This document shows, piece by piece, positions 1 through 6,797 of a stretch of 7,603 bases of DNA. Below the pieces are notes generated by a model that was not told the DNA's origin, made no database searches, and saw only the letters and a program-made list of their open reading frames with translations. Made by a program: the position numbers and the translations under genes. This stretch comes from Halieaceae bacterium. Lineage in GTDB: Bacteria; Pseudomonadota; Gammaproteobacteria; Pseudomonadales; Halieaceae. Positions within the stretch are counted from its first letter, which is position 1. Every line of letters starts with the position of its first letter. Location of the stretch: positions 3,995-11,597 of the forward strand of contig WTJR01000106.1 in the NCBI GenBank assembly GCA_011524755.1, written 5' to 3'.

Positions 1-698
1 TTTACCATCAGGTAATCAAGCTCGGGTGCAAGCCATATTTCTGAAGCTCGCTTGTCGGGGTTGGTGTGAACCGCTCGGTATTTGACTGTGCTGATTTGAC
101 CTAGGGGTGTTTCGATCACTTCATCGGGCAGTCGTTGCCAGCGTTTGTCGCTCACTTTGGGGCCGTCAACCACCCTAAATTCCAATGTCTCTGGCGGTTC
201 ATCCTCACCAATTAGCGTCAGGCGAAGCTGTTGCTGCTGCGAAAAACGATCCAACACGCCGGGCTCCCACGGATGCTGAGTCCAGTCGCCGCGCTTCATG
301 CTATCGATCACCCCAGCCGACTGGTCGAAGCGAACAGCTCGTTTGTTCGTTTTTAGTGATTTGACTTTCGAGTCGAAGCGGATGCCCTCAATGGCGCCGT
401 CAACAATTCGAAAATCGGCCGACTCGTTCATGTTGATCAGCATGTTTTTGCCGCGGCTGCTCAGTGTGTAGGTGTCACCCTCCTGAGTCAGCGATCGTTT
501 CAGATCCAGGGTCATGCCAAGGGCTGAAGTTTTATAAAGTGCGTCAAAGGTTCGTAGCGACGATACGGCCTGCGTCTTATCCGCCGATGTCTCTGGGAAA
601 TTGGGTTCCGTGGCCCATGCCAGGCCATTGACGAGGCAACATAAAAACAGACCTGCAACTTGCCCTGCTGCGGTGGTGAGGGAGAACCGCGATCTCAT
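1..698 (-). CDS. DUF3108 domain-containing exported protein, partial (C-terminus beyond left edge)
   Basis: The minus-strand frame is open from an ATG at 698 to the window edge, giving 232 residues without a stop. The N-terminus is a typical Sec signal peptide: basic MRSR, a hydrophobic stretch through about residue 27, and a probable AWA/TE cleavage after residue 29. No lipobox is visible, so I expect a soluble periplasmic protein. The mature part has the beta-rich pattern of DUF3108: 'FDALYKTSALGMTLDLKRSL' near the start, then 'TYTLSSRGKNM', and near the edge 'VKYRAVHTNP' and 'EIWLAPELDYLMV', where the family usually carries its conserved W-x-x-P motif. Function is unknown; the fold suggests lipid or envelope ligand handling, which is inference. 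The start overlaps the purN stop as ATGA, with a GGGA about nine bases upstream, so it is probably the last gene of purM-purN-DUF3108. To my recollection a similar order occurs in Pseudomonas. The gene call is firm and the family call fairly sure. Confidence 0.82.
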   Translation of the reverse strand, partial: MRSRFSLTTAAGQVAGLFLCCLVNGLAWATEPNFPETSADKTQAVSSLRTFDALYKTSALGMTLDLKRSLTQEGDTYTLSSRGKNMLINMNESADFRIVDGAIEGIRFDSKVKSLKTNKRAVRFDQSAGVIDSMKRGDWTQHPWEPGVLDRFSQQQQLRLTLIGEDEPPETLEFRVVDGPKVSDKRWQRLPDEVIETPLGQISTVKYRAVHTNPDKRASEIWLAPELDYLMV

Positions 699-1357
699 GC
701 CTGCCATTCCCAGAGCGTGCCGGTCGGAGGCAGTTTTTTGCCGTCCAGATAGGCGCCGTCTGCCTCGTGGACCAACCGACCTTGTAGATGCCAATTGACC
801 GCTTCCGGGAAAATAACGTGCTCGAAGTCCAATATTCGAGCGGCGAGTGAGACTGCATCATCACCGGATTCGATCGGGACGCTGACCTGCAAAATCGGTG
901 GTCCGCCGTCGAGCTCATTGGTTACGTAATGCACTGTTGCTCCTGCTTCCTTATCACCGTTATCGATGGCACGCTGATGCGTGTTGAGTCCTGGATAGTT
1001 AGGCAACAGAGATGGGTGAACGTTCACCAGCTTTCCCACAAAGGCATCGATAAATACCGGCGTGAGAATGCGCATGAAGCCGGCGAGAACGACCACATCG
1101 GGATTGTCTTGCTTGACCGCCTCTGCAAGCGCTGCGTCAAAGGCCTCCCTCGATTCATGCAAGGTGTGATCAACAACGGTGGTGGCTACGCCTGCGTCCG
1201 ATGCGGTTGCAAGGCCGGCTGCATCCGGACGGTTACTAATCACCCGCACAACCTGACCACTCAGCGCTCCTCGGCGCTCAGCTTTGAGGAAAGCCTCCAT
1301 GTTGGAGCCGCGCCCCGAAATGAGAATCGAAATCCGCTTTTCGGGGCTCGAACTCAA
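695..1357 (-). CDS. purN: Phosphoribosylglycinamide formyltransferase 1 (GART)
   Basis: PurN transfers the formyl group of 10-formyl-THF to glycinamide ribonucleotide, step three of cytosolic IMP synthesis. I place the start at a TTG at 1357, giving 220 residues. It overlaps the purM stop as TTGA and has GGAG eight bases upstream. A longer frame to 1408 (237 residues) would add a non-conserved, basic N-terminus lying inside purM. From the TTG, the protein shows the phosphate loop 'ISGRGSNM' (residues 13-20), the folate-side 'LAGFMRIL' (91-98), and the catalytic triad N112, H114 in 'NVHPSLLP' and D150 in 'ELDGGP', equivalent to N106/H108/D144 of E. coli. 'YPGLNTHQRAI' has Asn where many homologues have His ('PGLHTH'). 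The length fits the family (about 210-220). The gene is translationally coupled to purM upstream and to the DUF3108 gene downstream. Identity is essentially certain; the TTG start is well supported but unproven. Confidence 0.97.
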   Translation of the reverse strand: MSSSPEKRISILISGRGSNMEAFLKAERRGALSGQVVRVISNRPDAAGLATASDAGVATTVVDHTLHESREAFDAALAEAVKQDNPDVVVLAGFMRILTPVFIDAFVGKLVNVHPSLLPNYPGLNTHQRAIDNGDKEAGATVHYVTNELDGGPPILQVSVPIESGDDAVSLAARILDFEHVIFPEAVNWHLQGRLVHEADGAYLDGKKLPPTGTLWEWQA

Positions 1358-2394
1358 GAAGTGAACTCCACTATACCGTTGCCTTCGGCAACCGTGCCGA
1401 GCTCCCAACAGTTCAAACCCTGATCTGAGAGCAACTGAAGGGCAGCCTCCGCCTTGCTGGGACCGACGATGACGGTCATGCCAATACCGCAGTTGAAGGT
1501 TCGGTGCATCTCTTCTTCAGCAACACCGCCCGCTGTAGCCAACCACTGGAAGACAGGTGGTAGCTCCCAGGTTTGTTTATCGAGGACGGCCGAGCAACCC
1601 TCAGGCAGTACGCGAGGAATGTTTTCCAACAGACCACCGCCCGTAATGTGCGCCAATGCATGCGGTTTTATCTCCCGCTGAAGGGCAAGCAGAGGTTTGT
1701 TGTAAATCTCTGTAGGAGCCATCAGTGCATCGGCCAAGGTCGTTTCACCGCAGGGCGCGGACAGGTCAGCATCGGACACCTCAATAATCTTGCGGATCAG
1801 CGAATAGCCGTTTGAGTGCGGTCCCGATGAGGCAATCGCAATGATCTTGTCACCCGGTGCAACTTTGTGACCGTCGATAATCTGGTTTTTTTCCACGACA
1901 CCAACGCAAAATCCGGCGAGGTCGTAGTCGTCGCCTTCGTACATGCCCGGCATTTCAGCTGTTTCACCGCCGACTAGCGCTGCGCCCGCGAGCTCACACC
2001 CTTTGCCAATACCCTCGATGACATCGGCCGCTACATCAACGTTCAATTTGCCGGTGGCGTAATAGTCCAAGAAAAGCAGCGGTTCGGCGCCCACGACGGC
2101 AATATCGTTACTACACATGGCAACAAGGTCGATGCCGATGGTGTTGTGCCGGCCGAGCTGCATGGCAAGGCGGAGTTTTGTGCCAACCCCGTCAGTACCG
2201 GATACCAAAACAGGGCTTCGATAGCCCTCTGGGATCTCACAAAGCGCACCAAAGCCTCCCAACCCTCCTAAGACCTCAGGCCGTCGGGTCGCTTTTGAAA
2301 TGTGCTTGATGCGATCGACCAATGCGTTCCCGGCATCGATATCAACGCCAGCATCTTTATAGGTCAAACCAGGGGATGTTTGTTCGTCTGTCAT
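1354..2394 (-). CDS. purM: Phosphoribosylformylglycinamidine cyclo-ligase (AIR synthetase)
   Basis: PurM closes the imidazole ring: FGAM + ATP gives AIR, ADP and phosphate, step five of purine synthesis. The 346-residue length is that of E. coli PurM (about 345). Family motifs appear in order: 'LTYKDAGVDID' (10-20), the glycine-rich 'GGLGGFGALCEIP' (43-55), the ATP/phosphate loop 'SGTDGVGTKLRLA' (65-77), 'MCSNDIAVVGAEPL' (93-106), 'DYYATGKL' (110-117), 'GGETAEMPGMY' (142-152), 'SSGPHSNGYSLIR' (189-201) and 'HITGGGLLENIPRVLP' (249-264). The start is ATG with AGAGG six bases upstream. The stop overlaps the purN TTG. It is the first gene of the minus-strand operon and divergent from the DUF2066 gene. 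I do not see a palindrome like the E. coli PurR operator (ACGCAAACGTTTGCGT) upstream, so regulation here may differ. No key residue appears to be missing. Confidence 0.98.
   Translation of the reverse strand: MTDEQTSPGLTYKDAGVDIDAGNALVDRIKHISKATRRPEVLGGLGGFGALCEIPEGYRSPVLVSGTDGVGTKLRLAMQLGRHNTIGIDLVAMCSNDIAVVGAEPLLFLDYYATGKLNVDVAADVIEGIGKGCELAGAALVGGETAEMPGMYEGDDYDLAGFCVGVVEKNQIIDGHKVAPGDKIIAIASSGPHSNGYSLIRKIIEVSDADLSAPCGETTLADALMAPTEIYNKPLLALQREIKPHALAHITGGGLLENIPRVLPEGCSAVLDKQTWELPPVFQWLATAGGVAEEEMHRTFNCGIGMTVIVGPSKAEAALQLLSDQGLNCWELGTVAEGNGIVEFTS
1366..1369 (-). promoter_or_regulatory. Shine-Dalgarno site deciding the purN TTG start
   Basis: On the minus strand GGAG lies eight bases before TTG (1357-1355), inside the last codons of purM. 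No ATG or GTG occurs in frame between this site and the conserved GRGSN loop, so this site together with the TTGA overlap favours the 220-residue PurN over the 237-residue frame. Confidence 0.7.
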
Positions 2395-2482
2395 AGCTTG
2401 CCTCTCGTCACGGCGAGAAGGTTACTCGCTGGCAAAGTGAGAGGAAAGCGACCGAGACAACTTTCGCTGTTAAACTCGATAT
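2395..2482. promoter_or_regulatory. Divergent intergenic region, purM / DUF2066
   Basis: These 88 bp must hold the promoters of both operons. I find no convincing paired -35/-10 for either strand. On the minus strand (purM leader) two short inverted repeats share an arm: 2413-2417 with 2425-2429, and 2403-2407 with 2414-2418. The second covers part of the purM ribosome-binding site (2401-2406). On the plus strand TAAACT (2471-2476) is a 4/6 match to a -10 box lying just before the DUF2066 ATG, but no -35 partner is apparent. Confidence 0.5.
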
Positions 2483-3532
2483 ATGAGACTTTTTTACAGA
2501 CAGTTTTTTTCTCTTGCGCTGGTCTTTGGGTGGCTGGCGCTACCTGTAACAGCAGCGGCTCAAGATAGTTTTTTCTCTGAGCAGGTCGCTGTTACGGATA
2601 GAGGGAGTGCTGAGCTATCGCGTGCAGCTCGGGAGGGTTTGACGCGGCTGTTGATAAAAGTTTCCGGCAATGAGGCTATTCTCGATGAGGCAGCATTCCG
2701 AGAGGCCGTGGGTAGTGCGCAAGAACATGTGTTGCTCTATAGCTATCGTGAGGACGAGGCAGGCGATGTCGTCTTTCTGGAGTTCGATGACGCATTCGTT
2801 CGAAGCCTGTTCAGGGATGAATCGGTTCCGTACTGGGAGCAACGCAGACCACCCGTTGTGGTGTGGGTAGCGTTGGATGAGCCCTTCTCGCGGCGGTTTG
2901 CTGCGCGCTCCGATGATGTGGATCTACTGGTGCCGTCCATCGAGCGCTTCGAGGCCCGCGGAGTTGAAGCGCGATTCCCACTGCTGGATCTAACAGATGC
3001 GGCAACAGTGCCTGTTAACGCGCTTTGGACTCGAGATTTCGACCAAATTCGGCAAGGGTCACGGCGCTATGGCTCTGAGCATTCGCTGGTGGGTCGTTGG
3101 ATCGATTTGAGCGACGGCAGCAAACTCGTTGATTGGTATTACGTCGGGCCCGATGGCGAGATGCACAAACAGATGCGCCTCAGTGACTTGGACGGCATAT
3201 GGGATGTGGGTGTTGATCTCGCTGTTGATGCTATGCGCGACTCATTAGCCGTGACACTGCAGCAGTTCGAAGTATCAGATGCCATTGCCGTTACGGTGCG
3301 CGGGGTCAGCTCGTTTGCTGACTACCGGGCAGTATCAACCGTATTCAAACAGTTGGCAGAGTTGGTAGAACTGCGTATTGATTCAGTGGGCCAGGATACG
3401 CTGACCTACCGCGTTGTCGGGGTCTCTTCAGCTGAGGAAGTTGCTCGACTGATTCCGAGTCGATCAGGGTTGCGTGTGCAATCAGCAACTAATCGAGCAC
3501 AACTGGACCTTACATGGGAGAGCATTCAGTGA
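2483..3532 (+). CDS. DUF2066 domain-containing exported protein
   Basis: This is a 349-residue protein of unknown function. The N-terminus is a Sec signal peptide: 'MRLFYRQ', a hydrophobic core at 8-22, then 'VTAAA/QDS' with likely cleavage after residue 26. The mature start, 'VAVTDRGSAELSRAAREGL', followed by 'LLIKVSGNEAIL', is typical of DUF2066, in which a variable N-terminal region of each subunit opens with this sort of segment. 'PPVVVWVALD' and 'SLVGRWIDLSDG' further in also fit. The C-terminal part (about 250-349) has alternating beta/alpha elements ending in 'GLRVQSATNRAQLDLTW'. The start is fixed by the signal peptide, but no Shine-Dalgarno is seen before it. It is the first gene of a plus-strand operon; its TGA overlaps the GTG of the permease gene. 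As I recall, DUF2066 genes sit between purM and hda in Pseudomonas too. The protein is probably periplasmic; the link to its neighbours is unknown. Confidence 0.88.
   Translation: MRLFYRQFFSLALVFGWLALPVTAAAQDSFFSEQVAVTDRGSAELSRAAREGLTRLLIKVSGNEAILDEAAFREAVGSAQEHVLLYSYREDEAGDVVFLEFDDAFVRSLFRDESVPYWEQRRPPVVVWVALDEPFSRRFAARSDDVDLLVPSIERFEARGVEARFPLLDLTDAATVPVNALWTRDFDQIRQGSRRYGSEHSLVGRWIDLSDGSKLVDWYYVGPDGEMHKQMRLSDLDGIWDVGVDLAVDAMRDSLAVTLQQFEVSDAIAVTVRGVSSFADYRAVSTVFKQLAELVELRIDSVGQDTLTYRVVGVSSAEEVARLIPSRSGLRVQSATNRAQLDLTWESIQ
3516..3522 (+). promoter_or_regulatory. Shine-Dalgarno site deciding the permease GTG start
   Basis: GGGAGAG lies just upstream of GTG at 3529, with eight bases from the end of GGGAG to the start codon. 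An in-frame ATG at 3514 would overlap this site and has only a weak GGA of its own, so GTG at 3529, which forms GTGA with the DUF2066 stop, is the better start. Confidence 0.65.
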
Positions 3533-4611
3533 CAGACCAACCGACAGCGCAGTCCAGCACTTTGCGATGGTTACCCGTCCTCGTCGTCGTTGTGTTGGTG
3601 CTACTCCTATTCGTACAGCTGAGAGATATCCTGATGCCCTTTGCGGTCGGTGCGCTGATTGCCTACTTGGGTGATCCTCTCGTAGACCGGCTCGAGGCAC
3701 GCGGCTTCACACGCACCAGTGGCGTTGCTTTGGTTTTTGCGCTGTTGATGGCGATCCTTGTCATTATCGCCGCGGTCGTGGTCCCGGTTCTCATACAGCA
3801 GTTATCCCAATTGGCAGCAGCGATTCCCGATGCCTATCGGTGGTTCTCTGAAGTTGCCGTGCCGAAATTACAGTCTCAATTGAGTCTGAGCCCAGTTGCA
3901 TTGCCGACCATCGATTGGCAAACCAGCTTGTCCGAGCACTGGCAGTCCGTTGGGCAAGTCACCGGCGGGGTCGTTCAGAAAGTAACGACGTCGAGCCTGT
4001 CGCTGATCGCCGGCATTCTCAATCTCGCCCTAATTCCTGTCGTGGCTTTTTATCTAATGCGCGATTGGGACCTCATGATGGCCGGTCTTCTAAGGCTTGT
4101 ACCGCGCGCTTGGGTGACCAACGTGACGGAATCTGTCGCCGAGGCCCATGGTGTGCTCGAGGCATTTGTTCGTGGACAGTTCGTCGTAATGGGCGCTCAG
4201 GCGCTCATGTATAGCTTTGGTCTCTGGCTGGTGGGACTGAATTACGCTGTTCTTCTGGGCTTGATGGCAGGGGTGGCTGCCCTGATTCCTTACGCAGGCG
4301 CGGTGATTGGTATTGGTAGTGCAATGATTGTTGGGTACTTCCAGTTCGGACTCGATCCGCTAGCGCTGGGTTTGGTGGCGTCAGTCTTCGTCGCCGGTCA
4401 GCTGATTGAGAGCTTTCTTCTCACGCCCATCCTGATTGGGGACCGAATAGGGCTTCATCCTGTCGCCGTGATTTTCGCCCTGATGGCTGGCGGGCAGTTA
4501 GCGGGCTTCACGGGCGTATTGGTTGCACTCCCTGTCGCAGCGGTCTTGCTGGTATTTGGTCGACGTCTTGTTGACGCCTATCTTTCTACTGACGTCTACA
4601 ACGCGGACTAA
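3529..4611 (+). CDS. AI-2E family (PerM-like) inner-membrane permease
   Basis: This is a polytopic protein of the AI-2E/PerM family (PF01594), whose members include TqsA (autoinducer-2 export) and others proposed as ion antiporters; the substrate here cannot be read from sequence. From GTG at 3529 it has 360 residues, normal for the family. Two close N-terminal helices (about 14-31 and 37-53) are followed by a third (67-90), an amphipathic region with few hydrophobic stretches (about 90-155), then the helical C-terminal half. Family signatures there are 'IPVVAFYLMRDWD', 'VRGQFVVMGAQALMY', 'ALIPYAGAVIGI', 'ESFLLTPILIGDRIGLHP' and 'ALMAGGQLAGFTGVLVALP'. The start overlaps the DUF2066 stop as GTGA; an ATG at 3514 gives five more residues. 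hda follows nine bases after the stop. In E. coli perM also lies close to hda, so a PerM-type role fits better than quorum-signal export. Confidence 0.93.
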   Translation: MTDQPTAQSSTLRWLPVLVVVVLVLLLFVQLRDILMPFAVGALIAYLGDPLVDRLEARGFTRTSGVALVFALLMAILVIIAAVVVPVLIQQLSQLAAAIPDAYRWFSEVAVPKLQSQLSLSPVALPTIDWQTSLSEHWQSVGQVTGGVVQKVTTSSLSLIAGILNLALIPVVAFYLMRDWDLMMAGLLRLVPRAWVTNVTESVAEAHGVLEAFVRGQFVVMGAQALMYSFGLWLVGLNYAVLLGLMAGVAALIPYAGAVIGIGSAMIVGYFQFGLDPLALGLVASVFVAGQLIESFLLTPILIGDRIGLHPVAVIFALMAGGQLAGFTGVLVALPVAAVLLVFGRRLVDAYLSTDVYNAD

Positions 4612-4620
4612 GTCTGATTT

Positions 4621-5310
4621 ATGAGTGGTCGATCAGCGCAGTTAGTCCTGCCTATATCGGTAAATCCTGGCGCCACCTGGAGTCATTGGGTATCTCGCGA
4701 GGTAACCAGCGAGGTTGAGAGCTTTGCTAGTGCACTGCTTGATCAGGGTGGAGCCGGTTTCTTCCTGTGGGCGTCCGAGGGGCAAGGAAAGAGTCATTTT
4801 CTACAAGCGTGCTGTGCCGCTCAGCCCGGTGCACGTTATCTGCCCATGGAATCACTGCTCGACTATCCACCCGAGGCGATACTAGAACATGCGGAGAACG
4901 ACACCATGGTGGTGGTCGATGATATTCACCTCATCGATGGGCATCGGTCGTGGCAAGAGGCGTTGTTCCATTGTTACAACCGATGTGCAGAGACAGGTAC
5001 ACCCTTCCTTTCATCTGCAACGCAGTCGCCCGCTGGCTTGAAGAACGTGCTTGCTGATCTCCAATCGCGACTCTCGTTGTTGACTACTTTCAAACTGCCT
5101 GCCTGGGAATTGGATGATTTCGAGCGACTGCTTCGCCATTTGGCGCATGATCGCGGTTTGCTTCTTAGTGACGATGTTGCGCGCTACCTAACGCTGCGAA
5201 TTCAGCGCCGACCCCTGGACGCGGTGAATGTGATTACTGCCATCGACGAGTCGACGTTGGTGGAAAAACGATCGCCTACTATTCCGTTTTTGAAGCTCCT
5301 CGGTCTTTGA
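4621..5310 (+). CDS. hda: DnaA regulatory inactivator Hda
   Basis: Hda is an AAA+ DnaA homologue. Bound to the DNA-loaded sliding clamp (DnaN), it stimulates ATP hydrolysis by DnaA and so prevents re-initiation (RIDA). Visible features: the clamp-binding motif 'QLVLPI' at residues 7-12 (E. coli QLSLPL); Walker A 'ASEGQGKSH' (51-59), where the first position is Ala as in E. coli Hda; Walker B 'VVVDDIHLIDG' (97-107); box VII 'LADLQSRLSLL' (144-154) with the probable arginine finger R150; a sensor 2 region around 'QRRPLDAV' (195-202); and a C-terminus 'TIPFLKLLGL' that parallels E. coli 'TIPFVKEILKL'. There is no DnaA-type DNA-binding domain IV. The 229-residue length fits Hda (about 230-240) and excludes DnaA. 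Nine bases separate it from the permease stop and no clear Shine-Dalgarno is seen, so translation may depend on re-initiation. The identity call is strong. Confidence 0.95.
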   Translation: MSGRSAQLVLPISVNPGATWSHWVSREVTSEVESFASALLDQGGAGFFLWASEGQGKSHFLQACCAAQPGARYLPMESLLDYPPEAILEHAENDTMVVVDDIHLIDGHRSWQEALFHCYNRCAETGTPFLSSATQSPAGLKNVLADLQSRLSLLTTFKLPAWELDDFERLLRHLAHDRGLLLSDDVARYLTLRIQRRPLDAVNVITAIDESTLVEKRSPTIPFLKLLGL

Positions 5311-5317
5311 CCGACGA

Positions 5318-5338
5318 CGCAGCACTTATTCGGCTGCG
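5318..5338. other. Short inverted repeat across the hda/yhhQ convergent junction
   Basis: CGCAGC (5318-5323) and GCTGCG (5333-5338) form a six-base-pair stem with a nine-base loop across the 15-bp gap and the yhhQ stop. Neither side has a following T-run, so it is not a clear intrinsic terminator. Confidence 0.3.
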
Positions 5339-6093
5339 GCAATTTCGTCGGGGCCGAGTTGAAGGTAGCGACGAAGTCTAGCGACAAGAATGTAGAGCGG
5401 AATGGTATCCAGCAGAGCGACAGTCGCCTTAAATCCGTAGTTGCTAGCGACCAATACAAGGAGTGTGGATAGCGTCATCTCACCCCGATAGAAAACCGCG
5501 CCAAATGTCACAGTGACCACCATGACGGAGTCAACTAACTGACTCATGAGCGTACTAAAGTTATTCCGAATCCAGAGGTGCTTACCTTTGGTGACACGTT
5601 TCCAGAAGTGGAATAGCTGCACGTCACAGTATTGCGCGGTGATGTAAGCCACCATCGATGCGGTGACTGCGCCACTCGTCATGGCGTACATCACTGAAAA
5701 GAGTTCGACATTGCCCTCTAGGCTGCCGCCCTGAGGTAGGGCGACGGGCGCTGCCAACTGTAAAACCTGCCAAGGCGGCATGTTGCTGGGATCGACTGAT
5801 GCCACATACTGGCCTGCAGTCATTACCAGCAGAATAAAGCCGTTGATAAACAGCCCTACGGTTACCAGAAAATTTGCTCGTTTTTTTCCGTAGAGTTCAC
5901 TGACCAAGTCCGTGCACAAAAAGGTAATGGGGTAGGGCAGGACGCCAACAGCGAGGGCGAAGGGGCCAAGTTGTATAAATTTTGTGATACCGATGACATT
6001 GAGCAACGTCATGGCTGACAGGAAGACACCAGCCAGTACTAAAAAAACACGCTCCCGACGCTCGGTGAGCGCAGCACCCACGACCGTATTCAA
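5326..6093 (-). CDS. yhhQ: Queuosine precursor transporter (YhhQ/QPTR family)
   Basis: YhhQ (PF02592, formerly DUF165/Vut_1) is an inner-membrane transporter that imports 7-deazaguanine precursors (preQ0/preQ1, or queuine in some members) for tRNA queuosine. The 255-residue protein has about six hydrophobic segments (roughly 17-37, 42-61, 74-94, 131-153, 184-203 and 208-237). Both signature regions are present: 'LPYPITFLCTDLVSELYG' (52-69) and 'NNFSTLMSQLVDS' (177-189), the latter preceded by a WIR. A short loop 'FWKRVTKGKHLW' lies between helices as in homologues. The start is a TTG forming TTGA with the upstream SDR stop; AGGG lies 11 bases before it. A GTG at codon 5 is the alternative. 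It is the second gene of an SDR-yhhQ pair. Transport of a 7-deazaguanine suits the nearby PTPS-like gene. Which precursor is carried cannot be told from sequence. Confidence 0.93.
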   Translation of the reverse strand: MNTVVGAALTERRERVFLVLAGVFLSAMTLLNVIGITKFIQLGPFALAVGVLPYPITFLCTDLVSELYGKKRANFLVTVGLFINGFILLVMTAGQYVASVDPSNMPPWQVLQLAAPVALPQGGSLEGNVELFSVMYAMTSGAVTASMVAYITAQYCDVQLFHFWKRVTKGKHLWIRNNFSTLMSQLVDSVMVVTVTFGAVFYRGEMTLSTLLVLVASNYGFKATVALLDTIPLYILVARLRRYLQLGPDEIAAAE

Positions 6094-6797
6094 TGTTCTA
6101 TCTGCCCTAAATTTGCGTGAATAACCGACCCATTTACGACGGGACTCTCGTGAGCCCAGATGACAACGCCCGCTATCTCCTCGGGCTTGATAAGGCGGCC
6201 AAACCCATTTTGCGAGCCTATTTCAACCATGAGATCGGTATCGCCACCTAAATGCTGCTTTAGCATTTCAGTGTCAGTAAACCCGGGACAAACCATGGCC
6301 GTGTGAATGCCCGATCCAATCAAATCCTGGCAGGTTGCCCGCATTTGCCCGAGCTGCGCATGCTTGCTGACGACATAGCTGTAAGCTCCCGCGACGGCTT
6401 TTTCGGACAACGTCGATCCGACGAAAATGACACTGGAGCCTGCTGCCATGTGGGCCATCAACTGGCGATTTAAGGTATTAACCGCAAGGACATTAACAGC
6501 GAGGACGCGCATGATCGCTTCTGTCTCACAGGCCTGTGCACTGTCTTTCAGCATCAGTGATGCGTTATGAATTAGCGCTACTTCGCTGGATTCAGCCGGT
6601 ATATGTGCGATGCAGGCCTGTGCCGCATTGACAGCTCCCTCATCGGTGCTGAGATCGGCGGCTATATTGATGACGCCCTGAACTGGGCTGGGCCGTCGAG
6701 CAATATTGATCACGAAGTAACCGCGAGCTAAAAATTGTTCGGCAGTTGCAGCACCGATTCCCGAGCTCGCACCCGTTATGATGGCTGTTTTTTGCAT
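6090..6797 (-). CDS. Short-chain dehydrogenase/reductase (classical SDR), NADP-dependent, substrate unknown
   Basis: This is a 235-residue classical SDR with a complete catalytic set. The cofactor loop is 'TGASSGIG' (8-15). 'ARR' at the end of beta-2 (33-35) suggests NADP(H) over NAD(H), and D48 in 'AADLS' should contact the adenine. 'HNAS' (77-80) stands in place of the usual NNAG. The tetrad is N102, S128, Y141 and K145 (YxxxK as 'YVVSK'), and 'VCPGFTDTEM' follows the active site. The substrate cannot be read from sequence. Context suggests it may act on a pterin or related compound: it is followed in operon by yhhQ (TTGA overlap) and is divergent from a PTPS-like gene, and sepiapterin and dihydromonapterin/pteridine reductases are SDRs. 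That is inference; a generic oxidoreductase role is just as compatible. The start is ATG; the nearest AAGAGG is 14 bases upstream, a long spacing. Confidence 0.92.
   Translation of the reverse strand: MQKTAIITGASSGIGAATAEQFLARGYFVINIARRPSPVQGVINIAADLSTDEGAVNAAQACIAHIPAESSEVALIHNASLMLKDSAQACETEAIMRVLAVNVLAVNTLNRQLMAHMAAGSSVIFVGSTLSEKAVAGAYSYVVSKHAQLGQMRATCQDLIGSGIHTAMVCPGFTDTEMLKQHLGGDTDLMVEIGSQNGFGRLIKPEEIAGVVIWAHESPVVNGSVIHANLGQIEH

Noticed and set aside
929..1423. 164-residue plus-strand frame opposite purN
   Set aside because: It is the antisense shadow of purN, and the minus-strand product carries all conserved motifs.
2395..2482. PurR operator between purM and DUF2066
   Set aside because: No palindrome resembling ACGCAAACGTTTGCGT is present on either strand.
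3529..4611. Annotation as an autoinducer-2 exporter (TqsA)
   Set aside because: The family name is broad; no luxS or lsr context is present, and position next to hda favours a PerM-type protein of unknown substrate.
4621..5310. A truncated DnaA
   Set aside because: The N-terminal clamp motif QLVLPI, the full AAA+ core and the natural TIPFLKLLGL end match Hda; domain IV is normally absent in Hda.
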